Of a stretch of 64,000 nt of DNA, positions 55,581 through 64,000 are shown piece by piece. Within the stretch, counting starts at the first letter, position 1, and the number at the start of each line of letters is the position of its first letter. Origin of the DNA: Diaporthe sp. PMI_573 (Eukaryota; Ascomycota; Sordariomycetes; Diaporthales; Diaporthaceae); NCBI GenBank assembly GCA_021399435.1, contig JAJTUP010000119.1, forward strand, positions 1-64,000. Reading direction: 5' to 3'. Both the position numbers and the translations under genes were made by a program. Under the pieces are notes generated by a model. That model ran no database searches. It was not told where the DNA came from and saw only the letters and a program-made list of their open reading frames with translations.

Positions 55581-56426
55581 CTCAGCAACCAACCGATTTC
55601 TCCTCCTGGGCCACCGTGAAACTGTCCGCCTAGCGCCCACAACTTGGGCCCACCGTCGACTTCCCAGTTGGCTCTGCTCACAGCCCGCTGACCAATGACC
55701 AGCCGCTGAGGGCCAACATCCCGTCATGCTTCACGAAAAACCTTGGATCGTCGTTGCACTATTCCACCCGTGCCGGTTTCACGCTCTTCTCGCGACAGCT
55801 TGGTGTCTGATTAGAATTGATTCTTGAGTTCGTTATTCGGCTTGCGCACGTAAGGCTGACAGGGAGCATCCACGTGAAGGTATGCGGGGGATCTGCGAAG
55901 TCGCTGGCACATCGGTCCAGGGGTGTATGTTTGCTTGGGCGCAGGTCCACAAGACCAGCGGACTCCCGTCTTCGTCGATAAAAACGATATGACATGTATC
56001 TCTTGACTGTAAATCGACGACTCGGGAATATATCTCTAATCATAATGGAATTGATACCAGACGGATGCTCTCAGCACAGTAGATTCAGTGACTATATCGT
56101 AACCAGTATGAAATATGATTCTTACGCAGAGACCAGCCGTGTTTACTAGCATCTCAAGTGATTTGCCGAGGTGCGTTACGCGAGCGAACCTACCCTACAT
56201 GCGCCGGATAGGAGATACTTTGCATGCCACCTACCTGTAATGGCGGGGCTGGTATCTCTTAACGCCACCAGGCGGGTTTTCGCCGCTCAGATAACATGCA
56301 CTTCATCATCTCTCACGTTGCAGATATTCTTCCTGGAAATCGGCCAGGTAGCCCATTCAAAGCTAAAACACCAACATCACCGCTACAAACCATCGTCAAC
56401 CAGCACTTTCTAATTCTCCTATATTC
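55581..56426. other. Gene-poor stretch
   Basis: Unrecognised short frames, for example 55759-56043 minus, which is basic and without motifs. Confidence 0.4.
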
Positions 56427-57140
56427 TTGAGACCCTTTAATGATAAATATAATACCTATAAGGAGCTAAAGACTGATTTAGACGAGGCTACGACCAATGC
56501 TGGGTGGCTGATAGTCTCCTATAGTACAAAGCCCAATAGGCGGATGTTGGTATGTACCCACAGAGCCCAGCGACCCTCAGCCGCCACCAAAAAGAACGCC
56601 TCAACGATCAAAGAAGGCCGCGAATGGCGAGGAATTGTACATATGACAAAGCAGACGTCTAGCAAGTAGAGGCTCGTGATCCAGGAGGGTTGATATACCC
56701 ATCACGGTCCTCAGGAAGCCCCCAAAGCCCAGCGTGGGTGGACGAAGCTATCCAAAGCACATACTGACTTTCTCGCCCGGGCTGCTCGGAACCCCAAAAA
56801 CGCTACACCAAAGGGGCTCGAGACCCTCCTCTGCGCGCAATTCTCTACGGTTTAGGTTGGACCAAATACCTTCAAGAACTGGCTGCAGAGCTTCCGTAAG
56901 GAACAGCAGGGTATATATACGTCAACTCAAGCAGCGTTGAAATGGCTTCAGAAAGAGGGTTTCTGGTATACCTTCGCTCAGAATTTCGAGGGCAACATCA
57001 TGGGTGTATTTTGGTGCCTCGGCGAAGTCTGCATTTTCTGACAGGATTAGCAATTAGAAGTCGCCGAGCTTTAGTAAGTCGAGATTTCCAGTCTTTAAGT
57101 CATCTCTCAGATCCTACAATTCATCAGGTCTAGACTCATG
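56427..57140 (+). pseudogene. Mutator-like (MULE) transposase N-terminal relic
   Basis: The first frame, 56427-56669, reads FNDKYNTYKELKTDLDEATT and GWLIVSYSTKPNRRMLVCTH, like the FAR1-type DNA-binding start of fungal MULE transposases. After stops and frame changes, the frame near 56870-57020 gives TFKNWLQSFRKEQQGIYTST, ALKWLQKEGFWYTFAQNFEG then GVFWCLGEV, a pattern common in the segment just before the catalytic domain of these proteins. No catalytic region is preserved. Confidence 0.45.
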
Positions 57141-57198
57141 GCCGACATTGAACGTTAATAGGGTAGATGATCTGCCTCGTCTGCCAGGTGTGCGAGAT

Positions 57199-57768
57199 CT
57201 AATTTGAGTGACCATATATCAATTTGGGGCCACATACGCAGCCCCAAGGATTGTATGGGCTAGCTGGCGCCCTATCAATAATACTGCGCCAGCACTCAGT
57301 ACATTGGACATGCCTGTTGCATGGACTCCAGATGATGTCCGAAAACTCCTTGAACTCCTTTTTGCACTCATAGCATTGTTGTGCTTCATGGGGCAATGTT
57401 GCCATAAAGTTCTTTGTTGCAATGCGGGGATAGAGAAAAGTTAGGTCAAGCTTGTTTTTGTAGACAGCTTCTTGAAGTTTTGAGAGCCTGCTAGCAATGT
57501 CCTCATATCCACGACGATTGCGAGTTCGAAGTTGTCTTAAGACTTGTATTCTGTAAGCTTCGGGGGTGTCATTTAGAGCCACGGCTAGCGAGTCCCTATC
57601 CCAAATCATGTTTAGGGTTCTGATGCAGCTTCTGAAAGACTTTGCTTGGAACAGGATATTATATAACTTGCGTCGTTCGCTCGCATCATGGTCATTACCG
57701 GCCCATTTGATAAGTCCGCCTTCAGTATCGCGGTTTTTGGGAGGTACGTTAAGAGTATCAGCTGACAT
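57199..57768 (-). CDS. RING-like Cys/His protein, 189 aa
   Basis: Intronless frame from ATG 57768, preceded on this strand by a TATATAAG box near 57780. N-terminal two thirds are helical (ERRKLYNILFQAKSFRSCIR, LRQLRTRNRRGYEDIASRLS, KLQEAVYKNKLDLTFLYPRI). The C terminus has a RING-type ligand series: CYECKKEF, then WSPCNRHVQCTECWRSI and CVCGPKLIYG. Treble-clef RING domains bind E2 enzymes and make the protein an E3 ubiquitin ligase. Here the final Cys pair is spaced unusually and the protein ends soon after, so the fold may be incomplete. It stands alone between transposon relics. Confidence 0.6.
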   Translation of the reverse strand: MSADTLNVPPKNRDTEGGLIKWAGNDHDASERRKLYNILFQAKSFRSCIRTLNMIWDRDSLAVALNDTPEAYRIQVLRQLRTRNRRGYEDIASRLSKLQEAVYKNKLDLTFLYPRIATKNFMATLPHEAQQCYECKKEFKEFSDIIWSPCNRHVQCTECWRSIIDRAPASPYNPWGCVCGPKLIYGHSN

Positions 57769-58513
57769 GGTTAGAACTTATATAATCAACGATGTCTATG
57801 AGTATTTATAAGTGTTTGGCGCAAGAAGAGGATATACATTTGATTCTCTACTCTTAGGGTAGTAGCACCGACCTATATTTATATTTACTCTACATTATAG
57901 CATAAAGTAAGAACGTATTGAAACCAGAATATTGGTTTCTAGATCGAAAATCTAGGATTTCAACTTATATTTTTAGAAATCCTTAAAAATATAAAAAATC
58001 AGTTTTCAATTGCTGCTATCAGATCCTAGCTGCCCCTAGGAGCAGCCATAGTGGGATCGCAAGACGATTGTTAAATTGACACCCTGCATAGCAGGGGTTG
58101 TTAAAAGAGATCGTGGAAAGGATACAGACGAAGGCAATTTTTTAGAAGCTCATAACAGAATTCTGATTTCCTTCGTACAGGAATTGCAAAGTAAACAAGT
58201 ACGGTACTTCGAAATCAAATGTATTGTGGCGGCAGTAGTTGGTTCTATTCCACATTCTCCTGGGTCCACACTCCCCCACTTTCCTTTTTTCAAACTTTAT
58301 AAACTTATTTAAGGACAATGGTTGACGAGTATTGTAGTATAAATGCGCTCCCTTCCACCATATACTAATCCGAAATTAATCAACGTAGCACTAAGATTCG
58401 CAAGAAATGGATATTGAGCTTCACATTATTGTCGTATAACAAATCCGTTATTTAAGAACCCTGAGGATACGTTGCCGATCTGTCTATGTAGACTCAAGTC
58501 ACCATCAGCCTAA

Positions 58514-58522
<9 letters not shown>
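57769..58522. other. Intergenic
   Basis: Short AT-rich hairpin-like repeats near 57915-58000 and a 78-codon frame (58076-58312) of no recognised content. Confidence 0.4.

Positions 58523-58547
<25 letters not shown>
58523..58547. repeat. (CA)n microsatellite
   Basis: About eleven CA units, 26 bp upstream of the one-TM peptide gene, in its probable leader or promoter. Confidence 0.9.
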
Positions 58548-58572
58548 TATCCTCCCATAAAACTTCCAAAGC

Positions 58573-58809
58573 ATGGGTCTGTCCACTTTAGTCTCGAAAA
58601 AAGCGACAACATACCACAAGACCAAGAACAGCAACTTGTCAACCACAATAGTCTTGATCATTATCGGGTCAATCTTTTTAATTGCAATTATCACGGGTGT
58701 ACTCAAACAAATATACTTGTATAGACTGAACAAGAATAGCCGACATAACAGTAAGTCCCGGATCCCAGCCCCGGGTCATAATATTTTAAACAAAACTAAA
58801 GCACCCTAG
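58573..58809 (+). CDS. Small single-pass membrane peptide, 78 aa
   Basis: ATG 58573 gives MGLSTLVSKKATTYHKTKNS, then a single hydrophobic segment at residues about 25-43 (TIVLIIIGSIFLIAIITGVL), then a basic tail (YRLNKNSRHNSKSR) ending GHNILNKTKAP. Without a cleavable signal peptide it should sit in a membrane with the basic tail cytosolic. It has a degraded paralogue at 47109-47325 with about 80% identity over the first 40 residues, so the frame has been under coding constraint or was recently duplicated. No family recognised. A (CA)n tract lies in its 5' leader. Confidence 0.55.
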   Translation: MGLSTLVSKKATTYHKTKNSNLSTTIVLIIIGSIFLIAIITGVLKQIYLYRLNKNSRHNSKSRIPAPGHNILNKTKAP

Positions 58810-59487
58810 TAGCAAGCTTCAAATACACCGCGGCATGCTTGCAACCTGCGCTCTATACTTGGGATTCTGCCTGTACAATACGACATTGCACTGCTGCTCA
58901 AAATGGTTCCGTGGCACATCGCGCCCGGCCGTCAGTATGAACCAGCCGCCACTTCATCCACAGGTGGCCGCCTTTCTTCGGCATGCCCGCTAGGTTGATC
59001 CCACGAGCTTCACACAATTCCCGTATCTGCGGCCCCGACATCCCTGAATACTTGCCTATTGAATCGTCTGGCTCCCTTCAGAGTATAGGCCGACGGCATC
59101 GGCTGTAAGAAACTCAGTAATTGTCCTTGGCTGTGCTTCAGGCTATAACTTCCTAAGACACAAAGAAGGGTTGTTGCAAAGCGTAGGGTTGTTGGCGCTT
59201 AGGAAATTACGGGCCCCCTTCCCCAGGAGATGCGAAAGCAAAATCGTCCTTATATGCCGCAATCTAGCATGGATCTATGCAATGCTGGGCGACCCGGACA
59301 GGACTGAAATTTTGGCTGTAACATCTATGGTGATCGAGTCTTGTCTAAAGGATAATATTGATACTGGATGCATGATGGCGAAAGATATTACTCCCGGAAC
59401 AGAAGACGCCGGACACTTTAGTGATGCTGCCAATTGGACGGCCAGGTAGACCCACACTCCACGTCCGAGCTTCCACGTCTTCAGCGA
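58810..59487. other. Gene-poor stretch
   Basis: A 92-codon plus-strand frame at 59171-59449 is open but shows no motif. Confidence 0.35.
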
Positions 59488-60157
59488 TTAATGCGCAAAT
59501 TCCCGTAAAAGCAGCACGTTTTGTTGAACCCAATAATCGCTTAATTGATGTGCAACCTCTTCTACCTTTCCCGGCTTAGTCCAGGTCCCGAGAGGGTATA
59601 CATCCTCGTTGACCGAGTCTTGCCAGACCAACCAGTCCGGATGCCACCATAGCTCGGCAGCTTCAAATACTCGAGTGCTGCGATTAAGCACAAGGCCAAA
59701 ATTGCAAGCTGGATCTTTATACAATCTAATGATGGTTTAATACTAAATCATTCAACTGCTTGAGATGCAACTTACAAAGAACCGCTTTGAAGAGATACAG
59801 GCACAAGATGTACAGATACCAGCACAGGAAACCACAGCAAAAGGCAGTAAAGGCAGTGGCGTTTACAATGAAAGCGAACACAAAAGCTGCGTCCAAGATC
59901 AAGATGCCAAGGTGAGATGCAGCGTCTTTGAAACGAGATGTAGCTAGTTCAAAAGGTTCAATTTCAGACCCGTTTGGAATGGCAAACAAATGTAACAGAC
60001 TGATGATCGCCAACACAGATCCAAGGGCGAGGTCAACAACCAGGTCCCGCGTCATGACAGGCGCAAGTTCGATCCATGGTTTGTCGGGGTACTTGTGCAT
60101 TTTGGCGTTGTGGTAATGATCACTCAACGGTATGGTATAGAACCAGTCCAGCTGCAT
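59488..60157 (-). CDS. Membrane protein of unknown function, 200 aa
   Basis: Exons 60157-59776 and 59708-59488. The 67-bp intron (GTAAGT...GATCCAG) keeps phase and joins LFKAVLS to CNFGLVLNRS; the nearer ATTAG acceptor would shift into a frame that ends early. MQLDWFYTIPLSDHYHNAKM starts a soluble segment, followed by two hydrophobic stretches (DLVVDLALGSVLAIISLLHL; LGILILDAAFVFAFIVNATA continuing into FCCGFLCWYLYILCLYLF, probably two helices). A Trp-rich C-terminal region (ELWWHPDWLVWQDSVNEDVY, KVEEVAHQLSDYWVQQ) is then likely cytosolic. Architecture suggests a small integral membrane protein. The family is not identified. Confidence 0.65.
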
Positions 60158-60261
60158 TCGAGCTTTTATAATCAGATCGGAGCTGGCACGAGATGCACCA
60201 CCGTATTATGTTCAGAGCTTGGCCTCTGTCAGGGGTCTCCTCTGGATTGATCACTGATGCG

Positions 60262-60424
60262 CTAGTTCCAGGGTGGTCATCAATTCAACTCAATCGCCCC
60301 TCCGGTGGACAAAAGATCACTATGTGCACCGTGCGAGCGTGCGCGTGCCATAAAACAGACCGTGCCACCCCTGTTTCAACTCAATCGACGCCCCAGATTG
60401 AATTGATGACCACCCTGGCTAGTT
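60262..60424. mobile_element. 151-bp MITE with 21-bp inverted ends
   Basis: The ends at 60268-60288 and 60398-60418 are perfect inverted copies 21 bp long, beginning CCAGGGTGGTCATCAATT. CTAGTT flanks the element on both sides (60262-60267 and 60419-60424), which may be a duplicated target. The interior is non-coding. A further partial copy of the end, TGATGACCATCCTG, lies at about 60580-60593. Confidence 0.85.
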
Positions 60425-60989
60425 CTCAATGCATGACCCAAGGTCCAGGTAGTGCTAGGAATTTCCACCCTGCAGTGAGCACTCGCCAACGTCCACATCA
60501 ACAAAACTGTCTGACCACTGTATATGCAGCTTGTCCAGGTTCCCAGCGACATACAAGTGGTTTGGTAACAGTCTAGACCTGATGACCATCCTGAAATCGG
60601 TAAGTCAAAGCGTGCCGAAAAAGGCAGCATGCATATGCGTTCCTGCAACTGCTGATCCATCGGAAAAGATGGTGTAACTCTGCTTAGAGGCAGGATTGCT
60701 CTGCTGGGGCCCCATAAAAGCCGTCGCAGCTCAAAAGGTTGTGAGGTCTTCAACTTGATGTCTTTCTACAGAACAGGCGGCGGCTGGCTGTTCACAGTTT
60801 TCGCGTCTGGCTCAGTGCTCCTTTGGGCTAATCTCTTAGACTTGCAGGATTAGAAAGCTGATTTTGGGTACCCCGGCATCCCCCGCGCTCAGCGTTCCTA
60901 GGCTTTCTCCTTTCTCGCTCTTCCTAGTGATTCTGTTTCGCAATCACACAGCCGGGTGTATGGCCGTACGAAAAACTTTGGTGGCACCC

Positions 60990-61290
60990 CAACTACCGAT
61001 GTTTAAACACAAGAAGATCCTAGCTTTGCTTCTTCGTGAAACATCGACCCGTGAAATAGCTAGGTACTAAAGTCGAGTGCAATGAGCGCGCAGTTCGACG
61101 GATCCGCGCCAATCTCCGTCGATTTAGGACCACACGAACACCGCCGAATAGGATCGGTCGAACATCGAGTATTACACCGTTCATGCTCGATTCGCTATTC
61201 CATAAGTAACCAACGAACCATGGCTGTACCGGGATGAGATGGTCTCGTTTCTCTGTGATGAGTATGAAGTTGAGGTGTCAACTAACTAGT
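60990..61290 (+). pseudogene. Tc1/mariner (Ant1/impala-type) transposase N-terminal relic
   Basis: Two frames together read MFKHKKILALLLRETSTREIAR, then after a break NERAVRRIRANLRRF and TTRTPPNRIGRTSSITPFML, the helix-turn-helix DNA-binding start with a GRPR-like motif (GRTS here) of fungal Tc1/mariner transposases. Downstream frames decay at a stop after SLFHK. The catalytic DDE region is absent. Confidence 0.6.
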
Positions 61291-61344
61291 AGCATCACTC
61301 GGGCCATGCAGTCTAGGAGATGGTCCAAGAAGATAGTGTCACCT

Positions 61345-61475
61345 TTGCAGGAAGCATGCATTAATGGGACGAGGACCTGCAAAGATGGTTCCCGATACTC
61401 GAACTATTGATGTTGTGTCACCTCCAAGTTTTCGCTAAGGCAAAGTGCCCATGTTCCCACCAGCGGGGCTGAGCC
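61345..61475 (+). repeat. Diverged direct repeat, copy 1
   Basis: Starts TTGCAGGAAGCATG and ends CCCACCAGCGGGGCTGAGCC. Pairs with 61735-61875; the interior shares GAACTATTGATGTTGTGT. Confidence 0.8.
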
Positions 61476-61734
61476 TGGCGGGTCTGTCATTCTGGCGGGT
61501 CTGTCAATTGTGAACAGTTTTTGACTGGAAAGGACTCGAGCGGCGTTATAGTGAAGCAGGAGATATGACCGGCGACGCTGTGTCTTCATTCGAGGCCTGC
61601 TCTATGGTAGCAGGCTCGTTAGACAATTCGCACACAACCACTCTGCTGTGCAGAGCTTGAATTGATGACCTCTTATCTTTGTAGGACACAGTCTAGTAGC
61701 AACCCCTGCCAGAGTGATGTCGATTTGCAGGAAG

Positions 61735-61875
61735 CATGTAATACTGTTATGGGATGAGGGTATGCAATGATGTTTATTGTTACTTGAACTATTGATGTTG
61801 TGTTTCCATACCTCAGAATTTTTCGCCAAGGAAAAGTTTTGTGGCCTGGTGTTCCCACCAGCGGGGCTGTGAGCC
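61735..61875 (+). repeat. Diverged direct repeat, copy 2
   Basis: About 390 bp downstream of copy 1, with several small indels. Non-coding; possibly the tails of two copies of the same mobile element. Confidence 0.8.
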
Positions 61876-62260
61876 ATGGCCCTCTTACCGGTCTGTATTG
61901 GAGAAATGGTAGTCGCCCGCCGACTGGTGAGAGGGCGCGGTTGCCTCAGGAGCTGAAATAAGCCTGGCGAGACAATAATCCTCGCTCTCGCCACCATATC
62001 CCTCCTCTAAGCGAGAAATCAAGCCACCGCAGCAGCATTCTCATCAATAATTTGACTGAAAATACTACTCATACTTTCCGCAAGCATCATCCTGGACCAC
62101 ACCAATCCCCTGCATGAGCAAAAGTCTACCGCTACTGATCATCTTGCCGACGTACAAATCGAAGCATTTGTTAATAGCTGAACGAGAAGTCGAGATAGCT
62201 GCAAGCCCACAGACCGTTGGAGAGCAGGGAGATGGAAAGGGACCGAAACAACAGTTTGCT

Positions 62261-62532
62261 ATGGCCTACACAGTCGGCTGGATCTGTGCGATTTCTACTG
62301 AGTATGTTGCTGCTCGCGTCATCCTTAACGATCAACACAAAAGCCCCGAGCACATCGCACAGCACGACAACAACAACTATACGCTAATCACAACGTGGTT
62401 ATTGCTGTCCTTCCCGATGGCGAGTACGGCACAGCATCAGCTGCCACTGTCGCGCGCGACATGCTGCACACCTTTCCCAACGTGCGTATTGGCCTCTTTG
62501 TTTTGCAACAAGGAAGCCTTGCATGGGTTTGA
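62261..62532 (+). pseudogene. NLR-type nucleoside phosphorylase (PNP_UDP) domain, broken
   Basis: From ATG 62261: [41 protein letters not shown]. After a frame change at about 62390 comes [37 protein letters not shown]. This is the N-terminal nucleoside-phosphorylase-like domain found at the head of many fungal NLR (NACHT/ankyrin or TPR) immune-type proteins. A short deletion removed the segment that normally lies between YTLG and HNVV. After IGLF the expected glycine-rich continuation is replaced by unrelated sequence and a stop. No NACHT or repeat region follows in the window. Confidence 0.78.
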
Positions 62533-63270
62533 GGAAAGGCTTGGTCCTAGGCACTTCAGGACGCTTGAATGCGCCCGAGTGGGTTAGAGACAGGGAAATC
62601 TCAAATTTTGTTCTAGTTTATTAGGGCATACAGAAAATGACCGAGAGCCTGTCTGGATGAGGAAGATCAGGCGCCATCAGCCGAGCCCGTCATCAATGAC
62701 GGGCACGATAATGAGGACGATGGGGACTTCCGGCCGGGACGGACGTACAAACCAACACGTTCATTAGGACTATCATCCAGGAAACCAAAGACAAGATACA
62801 GGTTCAATACAGACTTGGAGACCGACCATTTTCATATGGAAGTTGTTGTCTGGGGAACAAATACCATTCAAGGTTGTGAATCAGTCCTTAAATGCACTAT
62901 TGCCCGCCTGCATATAATTCAAAATGTTGCCAAAGACGGGAGCATCCGGAACGGCCAGTTTGGTTCGAATATCAACTGTAAGATCGTAGCAGCTAATACA
63001 AACATGGTACCGGACAGGAGTCAAAGGGCCTATCTAATCATGGTGAATGGGATTTTTAGGTTTTCGAAATCGAGAACTAGATAACAGTACTAAGAAGATC
63101 TAGTAAACACAAAAAGAAGTAAAGACTGTTAAACACCACGGATTCCATTAGTATAAAGAGGTCCCTTATTTATCAAGAAAGTTCATCTTGTACTGTTCAA
63201 GATAATCAATTGCATTGTGGAATTTCATAATACTCGGTTGATATCAACGTAGTCAACTAATTCAGGCACC
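62533..63270. other. Gene-poor stretch
   Basis: A frame without ATG at 62815-63084 and acidic fragments near 62640-62720 (EPVINDGHDNEDDG-like) might belong to a lost gene. Nothing supported. Confidence 0.35.
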
Positions 63271-63636
63271 ATGAAGCTACTTGCAGCGGCCCTGATATGC
63301 CTCTGCTTTAGCATCATGGAGCCAAGCCATGAGGGTCCGAGCAGAGCTGCTAAACAGCGGCGCGGGGGCAACACGTCCCATCACGGGGCATCCTTGCAAC
63401 GCGACTGGCCACCGGTATACTTTGTCGCCTTGAACCAATTGAGTTTGCAAGTCTGCCTAGACTGCCTGCCTTTCCTATTAGCCGTCCATCTTGTTTTGGG
63501 GGTTGAAACCCCTTGCCGTGCCTTGCCGGCAGCTTTCCACCAGCTTGTTCTTACAAAGATCCTTTCTAGCCGTGAAGATCCATATGGGCTGAGCTTCTTG
63601 CTTTCCTTGGTTAAGATCTTTGAAAGTAAAGGTTAA
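63271..63636 (+). CDS. Possible small secreted protein, uncertain
   Basis: ATG 63271 in a CACC context opens a short signal-peptide-like N terminus (MKLLAAALICLCFSIM) followed by a polar segment and further hydrophobic stretches, 121 residues in all. Against it, the opposite strand at 63478-63849 is also open and has a protein-like look (QCGGKDFDLYHEGGMGIKAS, YEGWAGSTWELIDRIHTS) after a CTATAG acceptor. One of the two strands may carry a real exon. Confidence 0.3.
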   Translation: MKLLAAALICLCFSIMEPSHEGPSRAAKQRRGGNTSHHGASLQRDWPPVYFVALNQLSLQVCLDCLPFLLAVHLVLGVETPCRALPAAFHQLVLTKILSSREDPYGLSFLLSLVKIFESKG

Positions 63637-64000
63637 ACTTGTATGTATTCTGTCGATAAGTTCCCAAGTCGATCCTGCCCAACCTTCATACTGGTAATCT
63701 ACCGGCTCAATCTGAAGATAACGATCACAGACAGGCGCCATACAGCACGACCTGGCCGCATAGAATAGACCCAGCAACCCGTCTTGAGAAGCTTTTATAC
63801 CCATCCCTCCCTCATGATACAAGTCAAAGTCCTTTCCACCACATTGCAAAATCTATAGAGTGCCATAGTCAGCGGGCAGAGGATCGCTTTAGACCTATTT
63901 GGAATTAGGCTTGAGCTGAAGCAATATTTTAATAGTAATTCCACCTAACATTAGTCTATCAATAGTCAGTGGTCTCCCGAGGTCGTTTTGAATCCGTACA

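Noticed and set aside
60376..60753. 125-codon minus-strand frame over the MITE
   Set aside because: It runs through the MITE terminus and has no start context or motif.
1..64000. CRISPR array, bacterial operon signals, or a biosynthetic gene cluster (PKS/NRPS/terpene)
   Set aside because: None seen: no spaced direct repeats, the genes are intron-containing and eukaryotic, and no megasynthase or terpene synthase motif is visible.

Overview
The window looks like accessory DNA from a filamentous ascomycete, most likely of Aspergillus/Penicillium type. Protein-coding genes are broken by short GT-AG introns of about 45-120 bp with CTAAC/CTGAC-like branch sites. The gene families are fungal (Zn2Cys6 regulator, sterol-type glycosyltransferase, NLR-type nucleoside-phosphorylase domain, Ty1/copia, Ty3/gypsy, pogo and hAT elements). 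Tracts of DNA without long ORFs lie between the genes. The genus is inferred from general resemblance only.

Layout. 0.3-3.2 kb: hAT element 1 with a complete two-intron transposase gene. 3.4-4.1 kb: short nucleoside-hydrolase-like gene. 4.2-6.7 kb: decayed hAT element 2 with visible 9-bp inverted ends. 7.7-11.8 kb: a multi-pass membrane protein gene divergent from a seven-exon UDP-glycosyltransferase gene (852 aa). 12.4-13.3 kb: chimeric reading frame joining a von Willebrand A domain to the tail of a berberine-bridge-type oxidase. 15.9-17.4 kb: AT-hook plus Cys2-His2-like nuclear protein. 18.9-19.2 kb: gypsy chromodomain remnant. 19.6-20.5 kb: secreted Gly/Ser/Cys protein. 22.7-23.5 kb: PLP-enzyme pseudogene with two Trp-to-stop changes. 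24.5-25.8 kb: Zn2Cys6 transcription factor. 26.4-28.2 kb: membrane-protein relic and deleted hAT 3. 28.4-30.1 kb: two small conserved-looking genes.

From 31 to 37 kb transposons are nested: a hAT (element 4, 32931-35757) sits in a copia reverse transcriptase with a perfect 8-bp target duplication and 19-bp inverted ends, next to a stop-riddled pogo relic. From 41 to 51 kb there are a three-exon gene of unknown function, a coiled-coil protein gene, a hAT 5 fragment, a relic copy of a one-TM peptide gene, an F-box-type orphan and a repeat-containing nuclear protein with a HeH/SAP-like motif. From 51 to 53.3 kb I see no gene. From 54 to 64 kb there are a hAT 6 relic with dense subterminal repeats, a Mutator-like relic, a RING-like gene, the intact one-TM peptide gene, a membrane protein gene, a 151-bp MITE, a Tc1/mariner relic, a diverged duplication and a broken NLR-type nucleoside phosphorylase domain.

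The non-transposon genes do not form an obvious pathway or metabolite cluster. The main theme is repeated insertion by at least six distinct hAT copies and decay of neighbouring genes, with several C-to-T type stop mutations compatible with RIP. Exon boundaries were worked out by eye from splice signals and frame continuity; family names come from motif recognition, not searches.
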